Assembly (NCBI GenBank): GCA_019054805.1
Contig: JAHQIY010000015.1
Coordinates: 1,186,001 to 1,250,000 of the forward strand
Source of the DNA: Brachionus manjavacas
Lineage: Eukaryota > Rotifera > Eurotatoria > Ploima > Brachionidae
Direction: 5' to 3'
DNA length: 64,000 nt
Position numbers and translations under genes: made by a program. Shown here in pieces: positions 1-10,440 of this stretch (positions are counted from its first letter, which is position 1; each line of letters begins with the position of its first letter). A model generated the notes under the pieces. The model made no database searches. It saw only the letters and a list, made by a program, of their open reading frames with translations, and was not told the origin of the DNA.

Positions 1-453
1 GTGACACTTGTACAACGCTATCGCCAAGTTGACCAAATTCCCCAACAGATAAACTAATTTTTGTAAAATTGAGTTTTGTCCGCTCTCGATAGTTTCAAAG
101 GCCTTGGACATGGCAAACATAGACTGAAAGGGCCGGAAAAGTAGCATGCCGACAAACATGATGGGAAAAAGGGCTATTGAGTTTCCCGCCATCCAACTTA
201 TCATTATGTTCATAGGCACTTGCTTTATGGGTCCCGTGGCAATATCCCATGATCTCATACCAATTAGTCTGTTTCCTTCTTCCGGATTTGAGGTGTCAGC
301 CAAAGTTTTGTCGGTAAAGCCGACAGGCTGAATGTTCTCTATTTGATGGGCTACGGAAAATTTTTCCGGCTTTCGATTTAGGTCTATGAACCACTTTCGC
401 TGTTTAAAAGACTTTGCGGCAGATAAATTTTGACTGCTTGTGACTGAATTCAT
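1..453 (-). CDS. EMC4: ER membrane protein complex subunit 4, partial (C-terminus off the window)
   Basis: EMC4 is a subunit of the EMC, the ER insertase that places tail-anchored and multi-pass proteins in the membrane. The minus-strand frame opens at an ATG at 453-451 and stays open to base 1, giving 151 residues with no stop and no intron. Family landmarks are RSWDIATGPIKQVPMNIMIS, then WMAGNSIALFPIMFVG, RPFQSMFAMSKAFETIE and LVYLLGNLVNLAIALYKC, in the order seen in animal EMC4. The two hydrophobic stretches (about residues 88-108 and 131-149) fit its known membrane segments. The human protein has 183 residues, so about 30 C-terminal residues lie outside the window. The next gene starts 670 bp away on the opposite strand. 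Confidence 0.93.
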   Translation of the reverse strand, partial: MNSVTSSQNLSAAKSFKQRKWFIDLNRKPEKFSVAHQIENIQPVGFTDKTLADTSNPEEGNRLIGMRSWDIATGPIKQVPMNIMISWMAGNSIALFPIMFVGMLLFRPFQSMFAMSKAFETIESGQNSILQKLVYLLGNLVNLAIALYKCH

Positions 454-1123
454 TTTTTAAATTAAAAATTATAAAAATTAATTTTTTTTCTTCTAATTAT
501 TTCTGTGCTTGAGCAAAAAGCCTTCTCATACAAAATAAATTTAACTTTTGTTTTAAATTAAGATTTAAAATCTAATTAAAATCTAACATTTTTTTTTATT
601 TTAAAACAAAAAATTATTTCTATTCTAAATTAAATGAAAATTTCATGCTCAAATAAAATAGTATTATTTGACATGTTTTACCTTGAAAAGCTGATTATCA
701 AAAAATTAAATTCAAATTAAGAAAAAAGTTTCAAAATTTAAATCAATTGCTAGAGCAAAATAATTTGCATATTTTAAATATAATAAAAAAATCTTCAAAA
801 AAAGCGATTTAAGTTTTCAGTATTTTAAAATGTCATTTAAGACGAATTGGATTTTTAATTTAAGGCAAAACGAGAGAAAAATAAGCAAAAATTTTAGACG
901 TGATTGCTACCAGGGCGAAACACTTCCAGACAATTTCATACTTTTTGTAAAAAAATTTCTTCTTTAAATCCACAAAATTCTCAAATAAAATCGATGACAA
1001 AATTTTTTAAATTAATCAAATAAATTGTTTAAATTTTATTTAAGAGTGCACGGAGTTAAAATTCCGTTTCTAAAATCATAAAAGTTCACTTATTTGAAGA
1101 TATTTTAAGAGTTTTAAATAAAC
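454..1123. other. AT-rich spacer between divergent genes
   Basis: Divergent intergenic region between EMC4 and the coiled-coil/CXC gene. It must hold both promoters. I see no clear TATA box, repeat or ORF in it. Confidence 0.5.
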
Positions 1124-2013
1124 ATGCAGTCTACTTGTGGTTTACATTCGGAAAAAGAGACTCCAATTGGCTTTGTGACAATTGAGCATGAAAATTTAAA
1201 ACTCCGTGAAGAAAACAGGAAACTAAAAGAAGAAAATGAACGATTAAAGGAAAATTTAAAAAATGTGATATTCCATAGCGACGAATTGAGCAAATTGTTG
1301 AAAAATTTAAGCTTGGAATCAGAAAATCGAGCTTGCTCTAGAATGGACCAGTCAATGATGCTTAGTGGCAAAAAGAACCCATATGAAGAATATGAAAATC
1401 GGCCAGCTAAGAGTCGTCTTACCATGAACCACGAATGGGACTGGGAAAATAAACCCATAAAACCAACTTCAATTTTAGTCAATCAATCGAGCATTGATAA
1501 TCAAAGAAGGAGATCTAAATCGGTGTGTTTCGGAGAAAGAAATCTAATCCACGAACTAATTGAGATGGAAAATAATCGCTCAACTAATGAGCCTGATAAT
1601 AAAATAGAAGTTAAAAATGAAGAAAAACAAACTAACAAAAGACCGGACTCGAGTGAAGAGGAAAACTTGCCGAAAGAAAAACCATCCAAAAGAGTGAAAT
1701 CAAAAAAAATAGCTTCAAAACCAGCTGTCAACAAAGTTGTTTCGAAAATTACCATTCAGCCTCGTAAATACAACTTGGATACATCTAGTGAATCCAACCA
1801 AAACGATTCCAAAACTGAAATACAAAATGAAAAGCCAGGTATCATTAGAGAAGAAAAAATATATTTTTATAAATATTTTTTTGTGTAGTAGCTTTGCCAG
1901 GCAATAAATGCAACTGCAATGGTGACTGCTTGACAAATCGTTGTAGCTGTAAAAAATCCTTGACTGGCTGCAGTTCAAGATGTCACAATGGCAATCCATG
2001 CAAAAACTGTTAA
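1124..2013 (+). CDS. Coiled-coil protein with C-terminal CXC (KIF4/tesmin-like) cysteine motif
   Basis: Two-exon model, 1124..1838 and 1889..2013, with a 50-nt GT-AG intron; 279 residues. Residues about 22-55 form a charged heptad-like helix (ENLKLREENRKLKEENERLK). The middle is Lys/Glu/Ser rich and low complexity. Reading through the intron stops at 1888; splicing instead gives an in-frame Cys-rich end, CNCNGDCLTNRCSCKK then C..C..C. Its spacing, CxCx3Cx4CxCx6Cx3C, is that of the CXC domains of the KIF4 chromokinesin tail, tesmin/TSO1 and MSL2, where it binds zinc or an Fe-S cluster or touches DNA. There is no motor domain, so this is not a whole KIF4. Chromatin or mitotic function is an inference. 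An AATAAA-like signal follows near 2030. Confidence 0.7.
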
Positions 2014-2221
2014 AAATTTTTAATTTAAAAAAATAAATATTTTTAAAAATTAAGTAAGTGCTTTAAAAGTGAAAATATTTTTGTACTTTTGAAATGTGTT
2101 CAGAATTTTTTTTTTAATAAAAAAAACTTTTTAATTTAATCACTTTAAAAAATTTAAAGCAGTCGAACGCTTTTTGGTTCAATTTTTGAAAATAAATTTT
2201 TTTTCCATATTTTGATTTAGA

Positions 2222-3193
2222 ATGAAAAGAAATGTCTGTAGCGATCCGGAACAAAGATCAACTCCCAAAAAAATAAACAAAGAGACTCAGACAACTATTA
2301 GAACCAATGTGGTTAATTTTCTAATGGTCAAACTAAAACAAAATTTAAAACTAAAATCAAATTTGTTTTTTTTCCTATTCGGTCTAATCACTAGTAATTT
2401 TACTTTTTCAATTTTATTTCCGGACCTGATTCAAAATTCAAACACCTCTAATAAAATATATTCAGATCGTAAGCTTGCAGTAGTGGTTCCATTTAGAGAC
2501 AGATTTGATGAACTGATTTTTTTTGTCCCGCACATTTCAAAATTTTTACGTTCAAAATCAATTGATTTCAAAATTTTTATCATAAACCAGGTGGATAGTT
2601 ATCGTTTTAACCGGGCTTCGTTGATAAACATTGGATTTTTGGTTGCAATGAACGAGTGTGACTATATGGCAATGCATGATGTTGATTTGCTTCCTTTGAG
2701 CGAAAAATTGGACTATTCATATCCATTGATGGGCCCGTTTCATGTAAGCGCTCCAGGTCTGCATCCCGAGTATAACTATTCAACTTTTATTGGAGGTATA
2801 TTGATTATCACTAAAGAAGATTTTATTCGCACTAATGGAATGAGTAATAGATACTGGGGTTGGGGGAGAGAGGATGATGAATTTTATTTAAGACTTCAAA
2901 AAGCAAATATTACTGTACAAAGACCCAATCTAAGTGATTTTACCACTGGTAGAAAATTTACTTTTTTCAATAACCACGATGCTGAAAAAAGAAAAAGGGA
3001 CAAGAAGCGGTTTTTGAAGCAAAAAAAGGAATCTTTGGTTCAAGATCAGACTGGGTTGGATACTATACAGTATAGATTACATGAAAAAAAAGAAATATTG
3101 ATTGATAAATATGTGTGTACGGTTGTAAATGTTGAGCTATTTTGTGACAGATATGATACGCACTGGTGTAACATGGATTATCAATTTTTGTGA
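2222..3193 (+). CDS. B4GALT7: Xylosylprotein beta-1,4-galactosyltransferase 7
   Basis: Golgi type II membrane enzyme that adds the first galactose to xylose in the glycosaminoglycan-protein linker, using UDP-Gal and Mn2+. Single exon, 323 aa, about the family length. A hydrophobic anchor lies near residues 46-67. The catalytic domain begins VVVPFRDRFDELIFFVPH and contains the metal-binding DVD (residues 153-155), the GPFHVSAP and FIGGIL segments and the acceptor-site loop YWGWGREDDE (about 211-220). The C-terminal cysteines near VVNVELFCDRYDTHWC match the B4GALT7 tail. A TTTAG acceptor-like site sits directly before the ATG. B4GALT7 rather than B4GALT1-6 is supported by the LINxGFL and YxAMHDVDLLPL context. 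Confidence 0.95.
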   Translation: MKRNVCSDPEQRSTPKKINKETQTTIRTNVVNFLMVKLKQNLKLKSNLFFFLFGLITSNFTFSILFPDLIQNSNTSNKIYSDRKLAVVVPFRDRFDELIFFVPHISKFLRSKSIDFKIFIINQVDSYRFNRASLINIGFLVAMNECDYMAMHDVDLLPLSEKLDYSYPLMGPFHVSAPGLHPEYNYSTFIGGILIITKEDFIRTNGMSNRYWGWGREDDEFYLRLQKANITVQRPNLSDFTTGRKFTFFNNHDAEKRKRDKKRFLKQKKESLVQDQTGLDTIQYRLHEKKEILIDKYVCTVVNVELFCDRYDTHWCNMDYQFL

Positions 3194-3519
3194 TTTTTTT
3201 TAATTAGTTTTGGTTTTGTCTATTATTAAAAATTATGTAAATGATTCTTATATGATGAAGGTTTTTAGAACATAATTATTTAAATAAAATGATTTTAACT
3301 TTTTTCTCCCAAGGAAATTTTTTCAATTTTAAAAATAAGTTGTTTTCGGAATTTTCAAGTTTAATTATGTAACTCGATTTAGATAAAAAATGGAAAAATT
3401 TAAAAATAAATTTTCTTCAAAAGTTGACGAAACTTATACTTAGAATTATTTTTCATTAAATTGCTTAAATTTTGAAAGAACAAGTTTTTTTTATTCTTTT
3501 TGAATTTTAGGAAAAGGAA

Positions 3520-3939
3520 ATGTCTGAGCAAATAATTGACCCAAGTTCTTTCGTTTGTGGAGGGACTGGTCCAGAAAAGGATGCTGATGAGTCAATACAA
3601 GCTTTGGTGGACAAAGTAAATTTAATTTTATCTGATCATTTACCCAAAATTTTTAGTTTGAAAGATAGCGCAAAATATAAGTCAACATTCTGGTAAAGAA
3701 TATCCGCATTTGAAAGCTATTAAGTACAAATCACAGATTGTGGCTGGGGTCAACTATTTTGTCAAAGTAAAGTAAAAGCTTTTTTTTGCGATGTTAAAAA
3801 AATCAAATTCTAGATCGATGCTGGTGATGAGTACATTCATGCTAGAATTTACGAAAAATTACCATGTTACGGTGGTGAGGTAGAACTTCATAGTATTCAA
3901 GATGCCAAGGCGAAACATGATGCTATCGAATATTTTTAA
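3520..3939 (+). CDS. CSTB: Stefin-type cystatin (cystatin B-like cysteine protease inhibitor)
   Basis: Cytosolic inhibitor of papain-family cathepsins. Exons 3520..3615, 3665..3766 and 3814..3939, with introns of 49 and 47 nt; 107 aa. It has the three features of stefins: Gly residues near the N-terminus (C13-G14-G15), the first hairpin loop QIVAG (residues 56-60) followed by NYFVK, and the ending [10 protein letters not shown], close to the vertebrate stefin C-terminus. There is no signal peptide and no disulphide pattern, which separates it from secreted family-2 cystatins. The exon 2 start at 3665 was chosen because the stronger-looking AG at 3655-3656 breaks the frame. A TTTTAG acceptor-like site lies 9 nt before the ATG. 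Confidence 0.88.
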
Positions 3940-4531
3940 TTGAATTAATCCATAGTTAATCAAATAGCAAAAAATAGAATTGCTAAAAAATTTTGAATTT
4001 TGTATTCTTAAAACAATTGCTAATTTTTTATCAATTAGACTTAACTTTTGAAATTATTTTATTGGCAATATAATAAAGGCATTTATTCAACAAAAAAAAA
4101 ACACTTTGATCTGGTCTGAAAAATCAATCTTTGAAATTAAGGCCCTAGACTTTAAAAGATTCTAATAATAAATTCAAATATTCCTCAAAAAGCTCTCATT
4201 TTAAAATAATTTAAATAATTGAGAAATGATTTATAGGATTTTTTTTTAAATTCACCTTTAAAAGCTTAGTGTTTGCCTTTTAATTGTTTGAAAAGATTAA
4301 ATAATTATTTTGCCCAACACTCAAATTTTAATTTACAGTATAAAACAGAATTCTTGACGAATTCAAAAGTTTGCATGCTGCCTTGAATCGGACACAAAAT
4401 GTAAAAAAAAAGTCTCTGAATTAGCTAAATCTAATCAATATTAATGATAAATTTATTTTAATTTTTCTCTTAAGCTCAGGTACTTGTTGAAATTTTGAAC
4501 GTTGTTTTCTTTATCAATAAATTATAAATTT
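3940..4531. other. AT-rich spacer, nothing recognised
   Basis: Contains A/T-rich sequence with an AATAAA-type signal for the preceding gene near 4071. No ORF or repeat recognised. Confidence 0.5.
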
Positions 4532-4572
4532 TAAAGTTCGCGCGATGCTAAACTTCCACACTATCTCCAGAT

Positions 4573-4821
4573 ATGGATTTTGACCTCATTGTTCGTACTA
4601 GAACAGATCAGAGTTTCGATAAAATGAAAAAGTTGATTGATGATGCTCGAGACGATTTTATTAGAAAAGAAATCTATAAAAAATTAATACGAAGATATTG
4701 GAGGTCAGTTGATGCTTATTATAAAGGAACAACTTATGGTGAAGTCCTAAAAGCATATTTTTCAGGTAAAACAAAGGCAACTCTTCAACAACATTTAAAA
4801 ATAACAAATTCATTGTTATAA
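4573..4821 (+). other. 82-codon ORF starting inside the left terminal repeat of the transposon
   Basis: An ATG inside the terminal inverted repeat opens an 82-codon frame, strongly charged (many K, R, D) and predicted helical, with YWRSVDAYYKGTTYGEVLKA in the middle. I recognise no family. Because the first residues are encoded by the repeat itself, it may be part of a former element protein, a captured host exon, or chance. There is no evidence of expression. Confidence 0.3.
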
Positions 4822-5101
4822 TTAATTAAATGTATTTTTTTTTGAGTAATAATTGAAAAATTTTCAAAAATTAATTTTTTTCAAAAAATGGACTCTTTTT
4901 GAGCGTTTATAAAAAATTTTGAACTAAATAAATAAAAAAAGTAAAACCATCATTTTGTTCAGAATTTTGTCTAGTTTCAGAATTTGTATAAAAATTTATA
5001 GGTTAAGGGGTTTGAAAAAAAGTAAAATTTTGAAATTTTGGTTAAACATAGGTTTTCATATACGTAGAATCCAAAAATGAGGTCGAAATCCATATCTGGA
5101 G

Positions 5102-5602
5102 GGCATGTTGAAGTTTGATCAAATGATCAAATGCTCAATTAAAAAGTAAGCATAATAATTTCTTAAATTAACGAAATGATTTTTTTTTATTGATAATGAT
5201 TTAACATATTATGTTACAGTCTCAAAAAATTATTTTAAGTTGATCATAAAATAAATGGATTAATAATCGATTTTTAGAATTAAAATAGTACCAAATCCGA
5301 AAGACAAAAAACTTAACTTCGCAAAGATAATAAAATTAAAAAACCAAATAATGTTTAGAAAAAAATTTATTTATTTGCATTATTAACTTTACTAAAAAAT
5401 CAAAAATAATCGATCATTTTAGTTAATTTTGAACATACTATTAATTTAAAATTTTTTTTTTGAAATTTTAATTTAACAAACTATGTTAATCAATGTTACA
5501 TCAAGAATTTTATAAAATTCAACCTAAATCTTCAGAAAATTTATTAATAAATATAAAATGAGCAATTTGATATAAAGTTTTGATCATAAACTTCAACATG
5601 CC
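5102..5602. mobile_element. Nested 501-bp MITE with 9-bp target-site duplication
   Basis: The termini are inverted repeats beginning GGCATGTTGAAGTTT; after a 2-base indel the match continues GATCAAA. The element is flanked by direct copies of TATCTGGAG at 5093-5101 and 5603-5611. Removing the element and one copy restores the outer transposon's terminal repeat, which proves the insertion. A 9-bp duplication and GG termini suggest a Mutator- or Merlin-type transposase in trans. The interior is A/T rich with no coding capacity. Confidence 0.85.
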
Positions 5603-6179
5603 TATCTGGAGATAGTGTGGAAGTTTTGCATCGCGCGAACTTTATTACAAAATTTACCAAAAATTGTGTATTTTTCGAATTAATTAATTAACGAAATATT
5701 AAATCTTAATATCGATTTTACTAATATTTAATTTATTTTCTACTTCATAGAATAATGATTCAGAGGAGATTCTGAGAAGAAGTTTTAAGGGTTTCTTACA
5801 GTATTTTGATAAACTTGTTACTTTTGTAAACCTGATTCAGAGAATGAGAAATTATTTCAATTATACGACATTAGTTTTTGACAAAATCAAACAAAATTGT
5901 TAATATTACTCTGCAATTATGACAAATAGAAAAATTACATGAAATTTGATTATAAAGTAAATATTCGATTATAGAATAAAAAATATTTTGGTCTTTTCTA
6001 TAATTGAATAATATTGTTGACCATTAAAATGCCTTAAATGGTCAAAAATAAAATCAAAAATAGAAAATAATCGAATATTTATTGTATTTAATGAAATTTA
6101 AATTTTTGCTTGACATAACAATCAAATAGATAATGTTGACATTGACAATTAATAGAAAAAAAATAAATTCAAAAAATTA

Positions 6180-6840
6180 TTTTATTTTATTTGCTTGTTT
6201 TCTGTGCTCCTTCAGAATAAATTTAAAAAAAATCAAATCAAAATTAAAAAATAAAATTAAAGTCAATAAAATGAGATAAAAAAATCAAAATAAAGTAAAT
6301 AATCAAAAAAAAAAATTAAGAAGACATGGATTGTTACATGTTTACATAATTCAGGTTTCAGGAAAAAAAGAGAAAATATTAAGGTAGCAATTTTACAATG
6401 GAGTTGGGTATTCAATGTATATTGATTCGAAACGTTGTTTGTATTCCTCCCCCAGTCTTACAACCAATGGAATAGAACGACTCAGTCTTGTCCCAACATA
6501 TCTCTCACTCAACTCAAAAAGCCGATTTGAGACTGTTAGTAATTTAAGTTTATTAAAAGCTTCATGATGCACGATGTTGGAGGAAGTATCATATTTTAAC
6601 TTAAGGATAGATCTGACTGCTGTTTTCTGAATTTTTTTGATATTATTTTCTGAAAATGAATTCAAGCAAGGAAAAGAATAGTCTAAAATAGAACCGACTA
6701 AAGATTTATATAAATTTCCTAGTGTGTTTTGAGTAAGACCCTTTTTTTTGTTTGACAGTATCTTAATAATATTTAGCCTTTTATTGCAGTGATTTCTTTT
6801 TGGCTCACTATTCTGTTTCCATAAATTTTTAAGTTTAGAT
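6180..6840 (-). mobile_element. 5'-truncated LINE: reverse transcriptase C-terminus and 3' tail
   Basis: Reading the minus strand from about 6838 to 6393 gives one frame typical of the end of LINE ORF2, with NKRLNIIKILSNKK, then NLYKSLVGSILDYSF and IKKIQKTAVRSILKLKYDT, and ending EYPTPL at 6393. The catalytic RT core is absent. The 3' region ends near 6180 with TTCTGAAGGAGCACAGAAAA and an A/T-rich tail. That tail motif recurs at 18074-18121 and 25993-26035. Dead copy. Confidence 0.75.
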
Positions 6841-7208
6841 AATCACTTTTTTTTTTTATACCTAGAGAAGACTACTGAACACGACTTTTCAACTGATATC
6901 ATCATTTCCACTAAATAAACCATTTTTTTTTTAATTTGTTTTCAGTAGCGAGCTAGGGCTTAAAAAAACCAAATTGATCTCGCTAATTGCTCGTTCTCAA
7001 ATTCGATTAATTTCAGTAAGACAAAAAAAATGTCGAGACTAAAAAAATCAATTTTTTTCAAATCTATACATTCATTGAGACGTTAAGGCGAAAAAATTTG
7101 AAAAATACGTTTTGAGAGAGAGAGAGAGAGAGAAAGAGAGCAAAAAATTCATAATAATCCAACATAATCTCAAGTGACCCAAGTAGCTGTTTTTTACAGG
7201 CCACTTAA
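6841..7208. promoter_or_regulatory. 5' region of the shugoshin-like gene, with GA repeat
   Basis: Holds a (GA)n tract at 7114-7140 and a TTTTTTACAG acceptor-like site ending near 7199, 9 nt before the ATG. This may be a trans-splice site or the end of a 5'-UTR intron. Confidence 0.4.
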
Positions 7209-9416
7209 ATGTCGAACAAAATTCCACCATTGCCGACAGGCAAGCACGTTTCCTCGGCCAAAAAAGAATCGCTAAGTAGCCTGCGGCGATCGAACTCGGC
7301 CAGCCGATTGTCAAACGATGCACAGGCCGAAGCGAACCTGAGCGAAAAGAACCGCCTGCTCGTCGTCGAGGTCGACCGCCTCAAATGCCTAGTGCACGAA
7401 AAACAAAACCGCATCAGCGAGCTCGACGACGAAAACTACCAATTCCGAGACTACATCAACCGACTAGAACAAGAAGCTCTGCGCCTCAAGGACAGCTACG
7501 ACGAACTCGAAGCCAAACACGCTCAGCTCAAGTACGACCAGCACAAACTCCAATCGGACTTCGACCAACTACTCGAGACTCAGACCACGGTCGGCTCGGA
7601 CACCGACGAACAAGCTCTCGGCTTGCAGAAATTCTTCAAGTATGTGCAACGAATCGCCTCGGACGTCAACAAAATGATGCAGTACAAAAAATACTTGAAT
7701 GGGTCGAGCCTCAATTTGCCGTCCAGGCCGTCGACCATGTCGAGCTCATTTCGGCAATCGGGCCGCTCCAATCGCCGCTCCAGCCTGCTCGTCCACGACC
7801 AGAACCTACACAGGCGATCCAGAGAGGAACCGCTGCCCATGACCTTGACCTCTAGCATTGAGCGCGAAGAACTGTTGGAAAAGAGCGCCGCGCTCGACAA
7901 GACCGAGCAGAACAACGACCAAGAAGCCCAGGACCAGTCCATGAGAGAGGAAAATGACGAGGATGACCCAGAAGAGGAAGAGGAATGCGAGGATGAGCAG
8001 GTGATTTTAGACACACAGCCGGCCGAAAAAGGCCTCGGCTCTATTGTTGAAGAGTCGGAGGGCGAACAGGACCAGCTCAATGAACAATCAAGACAGTGCG
8101 AAGAGCCGGAGAGCGACCAGGAGGAAGAAACTGTTGATGAGACTGAAGAAATCGAAGAAACTGTGCAATCTAGTGAAGAGGAAGAAGAAGAGGAGGAGGA
8201 GGAGGAGGAGGAGGATGAAGAAGAAGAGGAAGAGGAGACTAAAGCTGAAGAGCAAATTTTTCAGGAGACAACCAAAAATGTAACCTATGTAGTAAACGAG
8301 ACTCACAATGTGGATGAAACATTTGATGCCAATGGTTCCAAAGAGGCTTCGATGTTCTCGCCACAAGTCGAGAGAAAATCAGTAAAATTTGAGTGCGGGC
8401 TGGACGAGTCGGAGAGCCATGCCAAGTATGCCAAGACGCCGTTTAGGAAGACGACCAAGCCGCTTGTGGACCTGGAAGAGTCGATGTTGGACGAGTGTGG
8501 CAAGGAGAAGAAAAAGTCTATACTCAAAGTGAGAAGCAGCGATCAGCACAAGCGACAATCGCACAAATTCGACGACCTGGACAACGAGCCGACTCACAAG
8601 TCAATTTTTAAGACAAAAAAAAACACACCGACCAAAATTACCAGCGAGGTCAACCATTACCTGGAGGATTTGGTGGACGAGGCGGCCCAGAATGACAAGG
8701 AAAACTCGAAGAAATGCAAACAAAGCAGAGCTAAAGGCAAGAGTGTGAAAAAATTCGACTCGGACACCGAGACCGATAATTCTAGCGACGAGGACTTTGC
8801 GCCTGGCAAAGCCAAGTGCAAGAGCCAAGCAAGAGCCGCCAGGACCGGGCTGCCGCCTTTGCCCGCCAAAAAACCCAAGCGGCCCATTGAGTCTGTGTAC
8901 GAGCAAAAGCAGGTGCTGAAGCAAACTCAGAATTTGAGTGTCAAGACAAATAGAGCGCTGTCCAATTCGAATCTGTCTAAAGAGGCAAGTGAATTGGACA
9001 ACTCGGCAAGTCGCTCGCCCAATATCAACAATTTGTTGTCCAAAAAACTAAGGCTTTCGCCTGATTCCGAGGACTCGATTGACACCAGTCAGTCGAATGT
9101 TGGGTAAGATTTTTGACTCTGTTTCATGCTGGATAATGTTGATTTTGATTGTGATTGTAGAGAGACTGGTTCGGCTCGGAGGGCACGCAAGGCTGTCAGC
9201 TACAAGGAGCTGCCTTTGAATACGTAAGATTGTTAATTTTTTTCTTGTCTAATTTCTTAAAAAAAGATTTTTTAAATAAATTAATTTTTTTTTGTTTATT
9301 GAAGGAAAATTCGCCGGGACAAAGATAACCGAGTTTGTATAAGAAAGCTTACTTGCAAAGTGTCGAATCCAAATGAAGATTTGGTCAAGTATTCGAGAGA
9401 AAATCACAAAGTTTGA
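7209..9416 (+). CDS. SGO1: Shugoshin-like centromeric cohesion protector
   Basis: Shugoshin recruits PP2A to centromeres and shields cohesin. Exons 7209..9103, 9161..9223 and 9305..9416; 689 aa. Residues about 43-125 are a long coiled coil (NRLLVVEVDRLKCLVHEKQN onward), where shugoshins dimerise and bind PP2A. The middle is disordered, with a run of about 22 acidic residues around 8176-8238. Exons 2 and 3 supply ARRARKAVSYKELPLNTKIR, matching the conserved C-terminal basic shugoshin motif (SYKEPSLNxKxRR) that binds phospho-H2A. Only this short motif and the coiled coil are conserved in the family, so the call rests mainly on the last exons. The coding sequence is far more G+C rich than its surroundings. 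Confidence 0.78.
8176..8238 (+). repeat. Poly-Glu (GAG/GAA)n trinucleotide tract inside the shugoshin-like gene
   Basis: Purine-only GAA/GAG run coding for glutamate with a few aspartates. Its reverse complement gives false Leu/Phe frames and frame +1 gives false Arg/Lys frames. Prone to length change. Confidence 0.85.
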
Positions 9417-10029
9417 TTTAGAATTTTGTCATTTTTTAGGGCTAGTCGAACTATTTTGATTATTGTGTAAAATTTTTTTTCTTCTTTTTCAAACATATTC
9501 AAAATTTTTAATAAATTTGAGATTTTTTTTGTATGTCAATTTAGAGAAAATTGATAGTTTTATTTCTATTGCTAATAAAATATAACCATTATGTTTTCAT
9601 CCAAGTTTTTATAGTCAAGGATGAAATTGGTTTAAATTAATTAATGTTTTGTTTGGGTTTTAGGCTCAATCAACAAGCTAGCGTTCCTGTCTATTAAAGG
9701 ACCGATTAATATCTAATTTATTCAAAATAAGTTTGAAAATTTTTGTTTGAAAACTTTTCTATGAAAAAAAGACAAAATTGATTTCCAAATTAAATAAAGA
9801 AAATATATTTTGAACAAATGTATTTTTATTTATTTAACTGTCCGATTGAAATTTAAAAATAATAAAATAAAGAAAATATATTAAAGTGTCATTTATTTTG
9901 ATTAAACGTCAACTAAAAAAGATCAAATCGTCATTTATTTATATTAATTAGTCAACATAAAAATTAGTCAATTCAATGTATGAATCGAAAATTAAAAGTA
10001 ATAGTTATCATTTTAAGTAATTTGTGAAA
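9417..10029. other. AT-rich spacer, nothing recognised
   Basis: 3' flank of the shugoshin-like gene. Only simple A/T-rich sequence is seen. Confidence 0.5.
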
Positions 10030-10440
10030 CTTGGCACTATGAAGGCGAAAAAATAATTAAAGAAATTGAGTCAAAAGCCGAAGTCTATTCAAAACTAAAG
10101 ATATCCAAAATATTAGTTTCTATCTAACCTCAAAAGTGATTGTTGGTGATTTTAATTTAGACCCACTCCGATGCAAAAATTTTGATAAAGAGCTTATCGA
10201 ATTGATGATTGATCAAGACTTGGAAGTAAAGGAGTACAAGTTCCAACCAAAAGTTAACTTTACATACCAAAATATTAAAAACAAGTCTTGGATTGATCAT
10301 GTCTTGATAAAAAAAGACAGTAGACTAAAGATTGATGGTATCTTTTGTCTTTAATTTCTTTAAAACTGTTTATCTCATTTTTTGGTTTATTTTTTTAACA
10401 TCGCCTAAAAGGCGTTCATTGAAATAAATAATAATAATAA
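10030..10440 (+). mobile_element. LINE fragment: end of the APE-type endonuclease plus 3' tail
   Basis: The frame 10136-10354 reads IVGDFNLDPLRCKNFD and later NKSWIDHVLIKKD, which are the GDFN and S-x-x-DH motifs of the LINE apurinic-type endonuclease. Upstream text from about 10030 reads as more of the same domain with breaks. After a stop come a short hairpin (CGCCTAAAAGGCG, about 10404-10416) and an (AAT)n tail. The RT domain is missing between them, so this is an internally deleted dead copy. Confidence 0.65.

Larger units (their letters stand above)
4534..5642. mobile_element. Inverted-repeat DNA transposon (non-autonomous), TA-flanked, interrupted by a second element
   Basis: The ends are inverted copies starting AAGTTCGCGCGATGC. 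The left repeat runs 4534-4590. Its partner is 5071-5101 continued at 5612-5642, the break being caused by the element at 5102-5602. The arms match over about 57 bp, differing by a few bases. A TA lies just outside each end (4532-4533 and 5643-5644), as expected for a Tc1/mariner-type or similar target duplication. Without the insertion the element is 599 bp. No transposase is recognised, so it is a MITE-like derivative. A diverged end of the same family lies at 45891-45960. Confidence 0.8.

Noticed and set aside
8044-8283. Arg/Lys-rich and antisense Leu/Phe-rich frames over the shugoshin acidic tract
   Set aside because: Shadow frames of the (GAA/GAG)n repeat; the real gene covers them.
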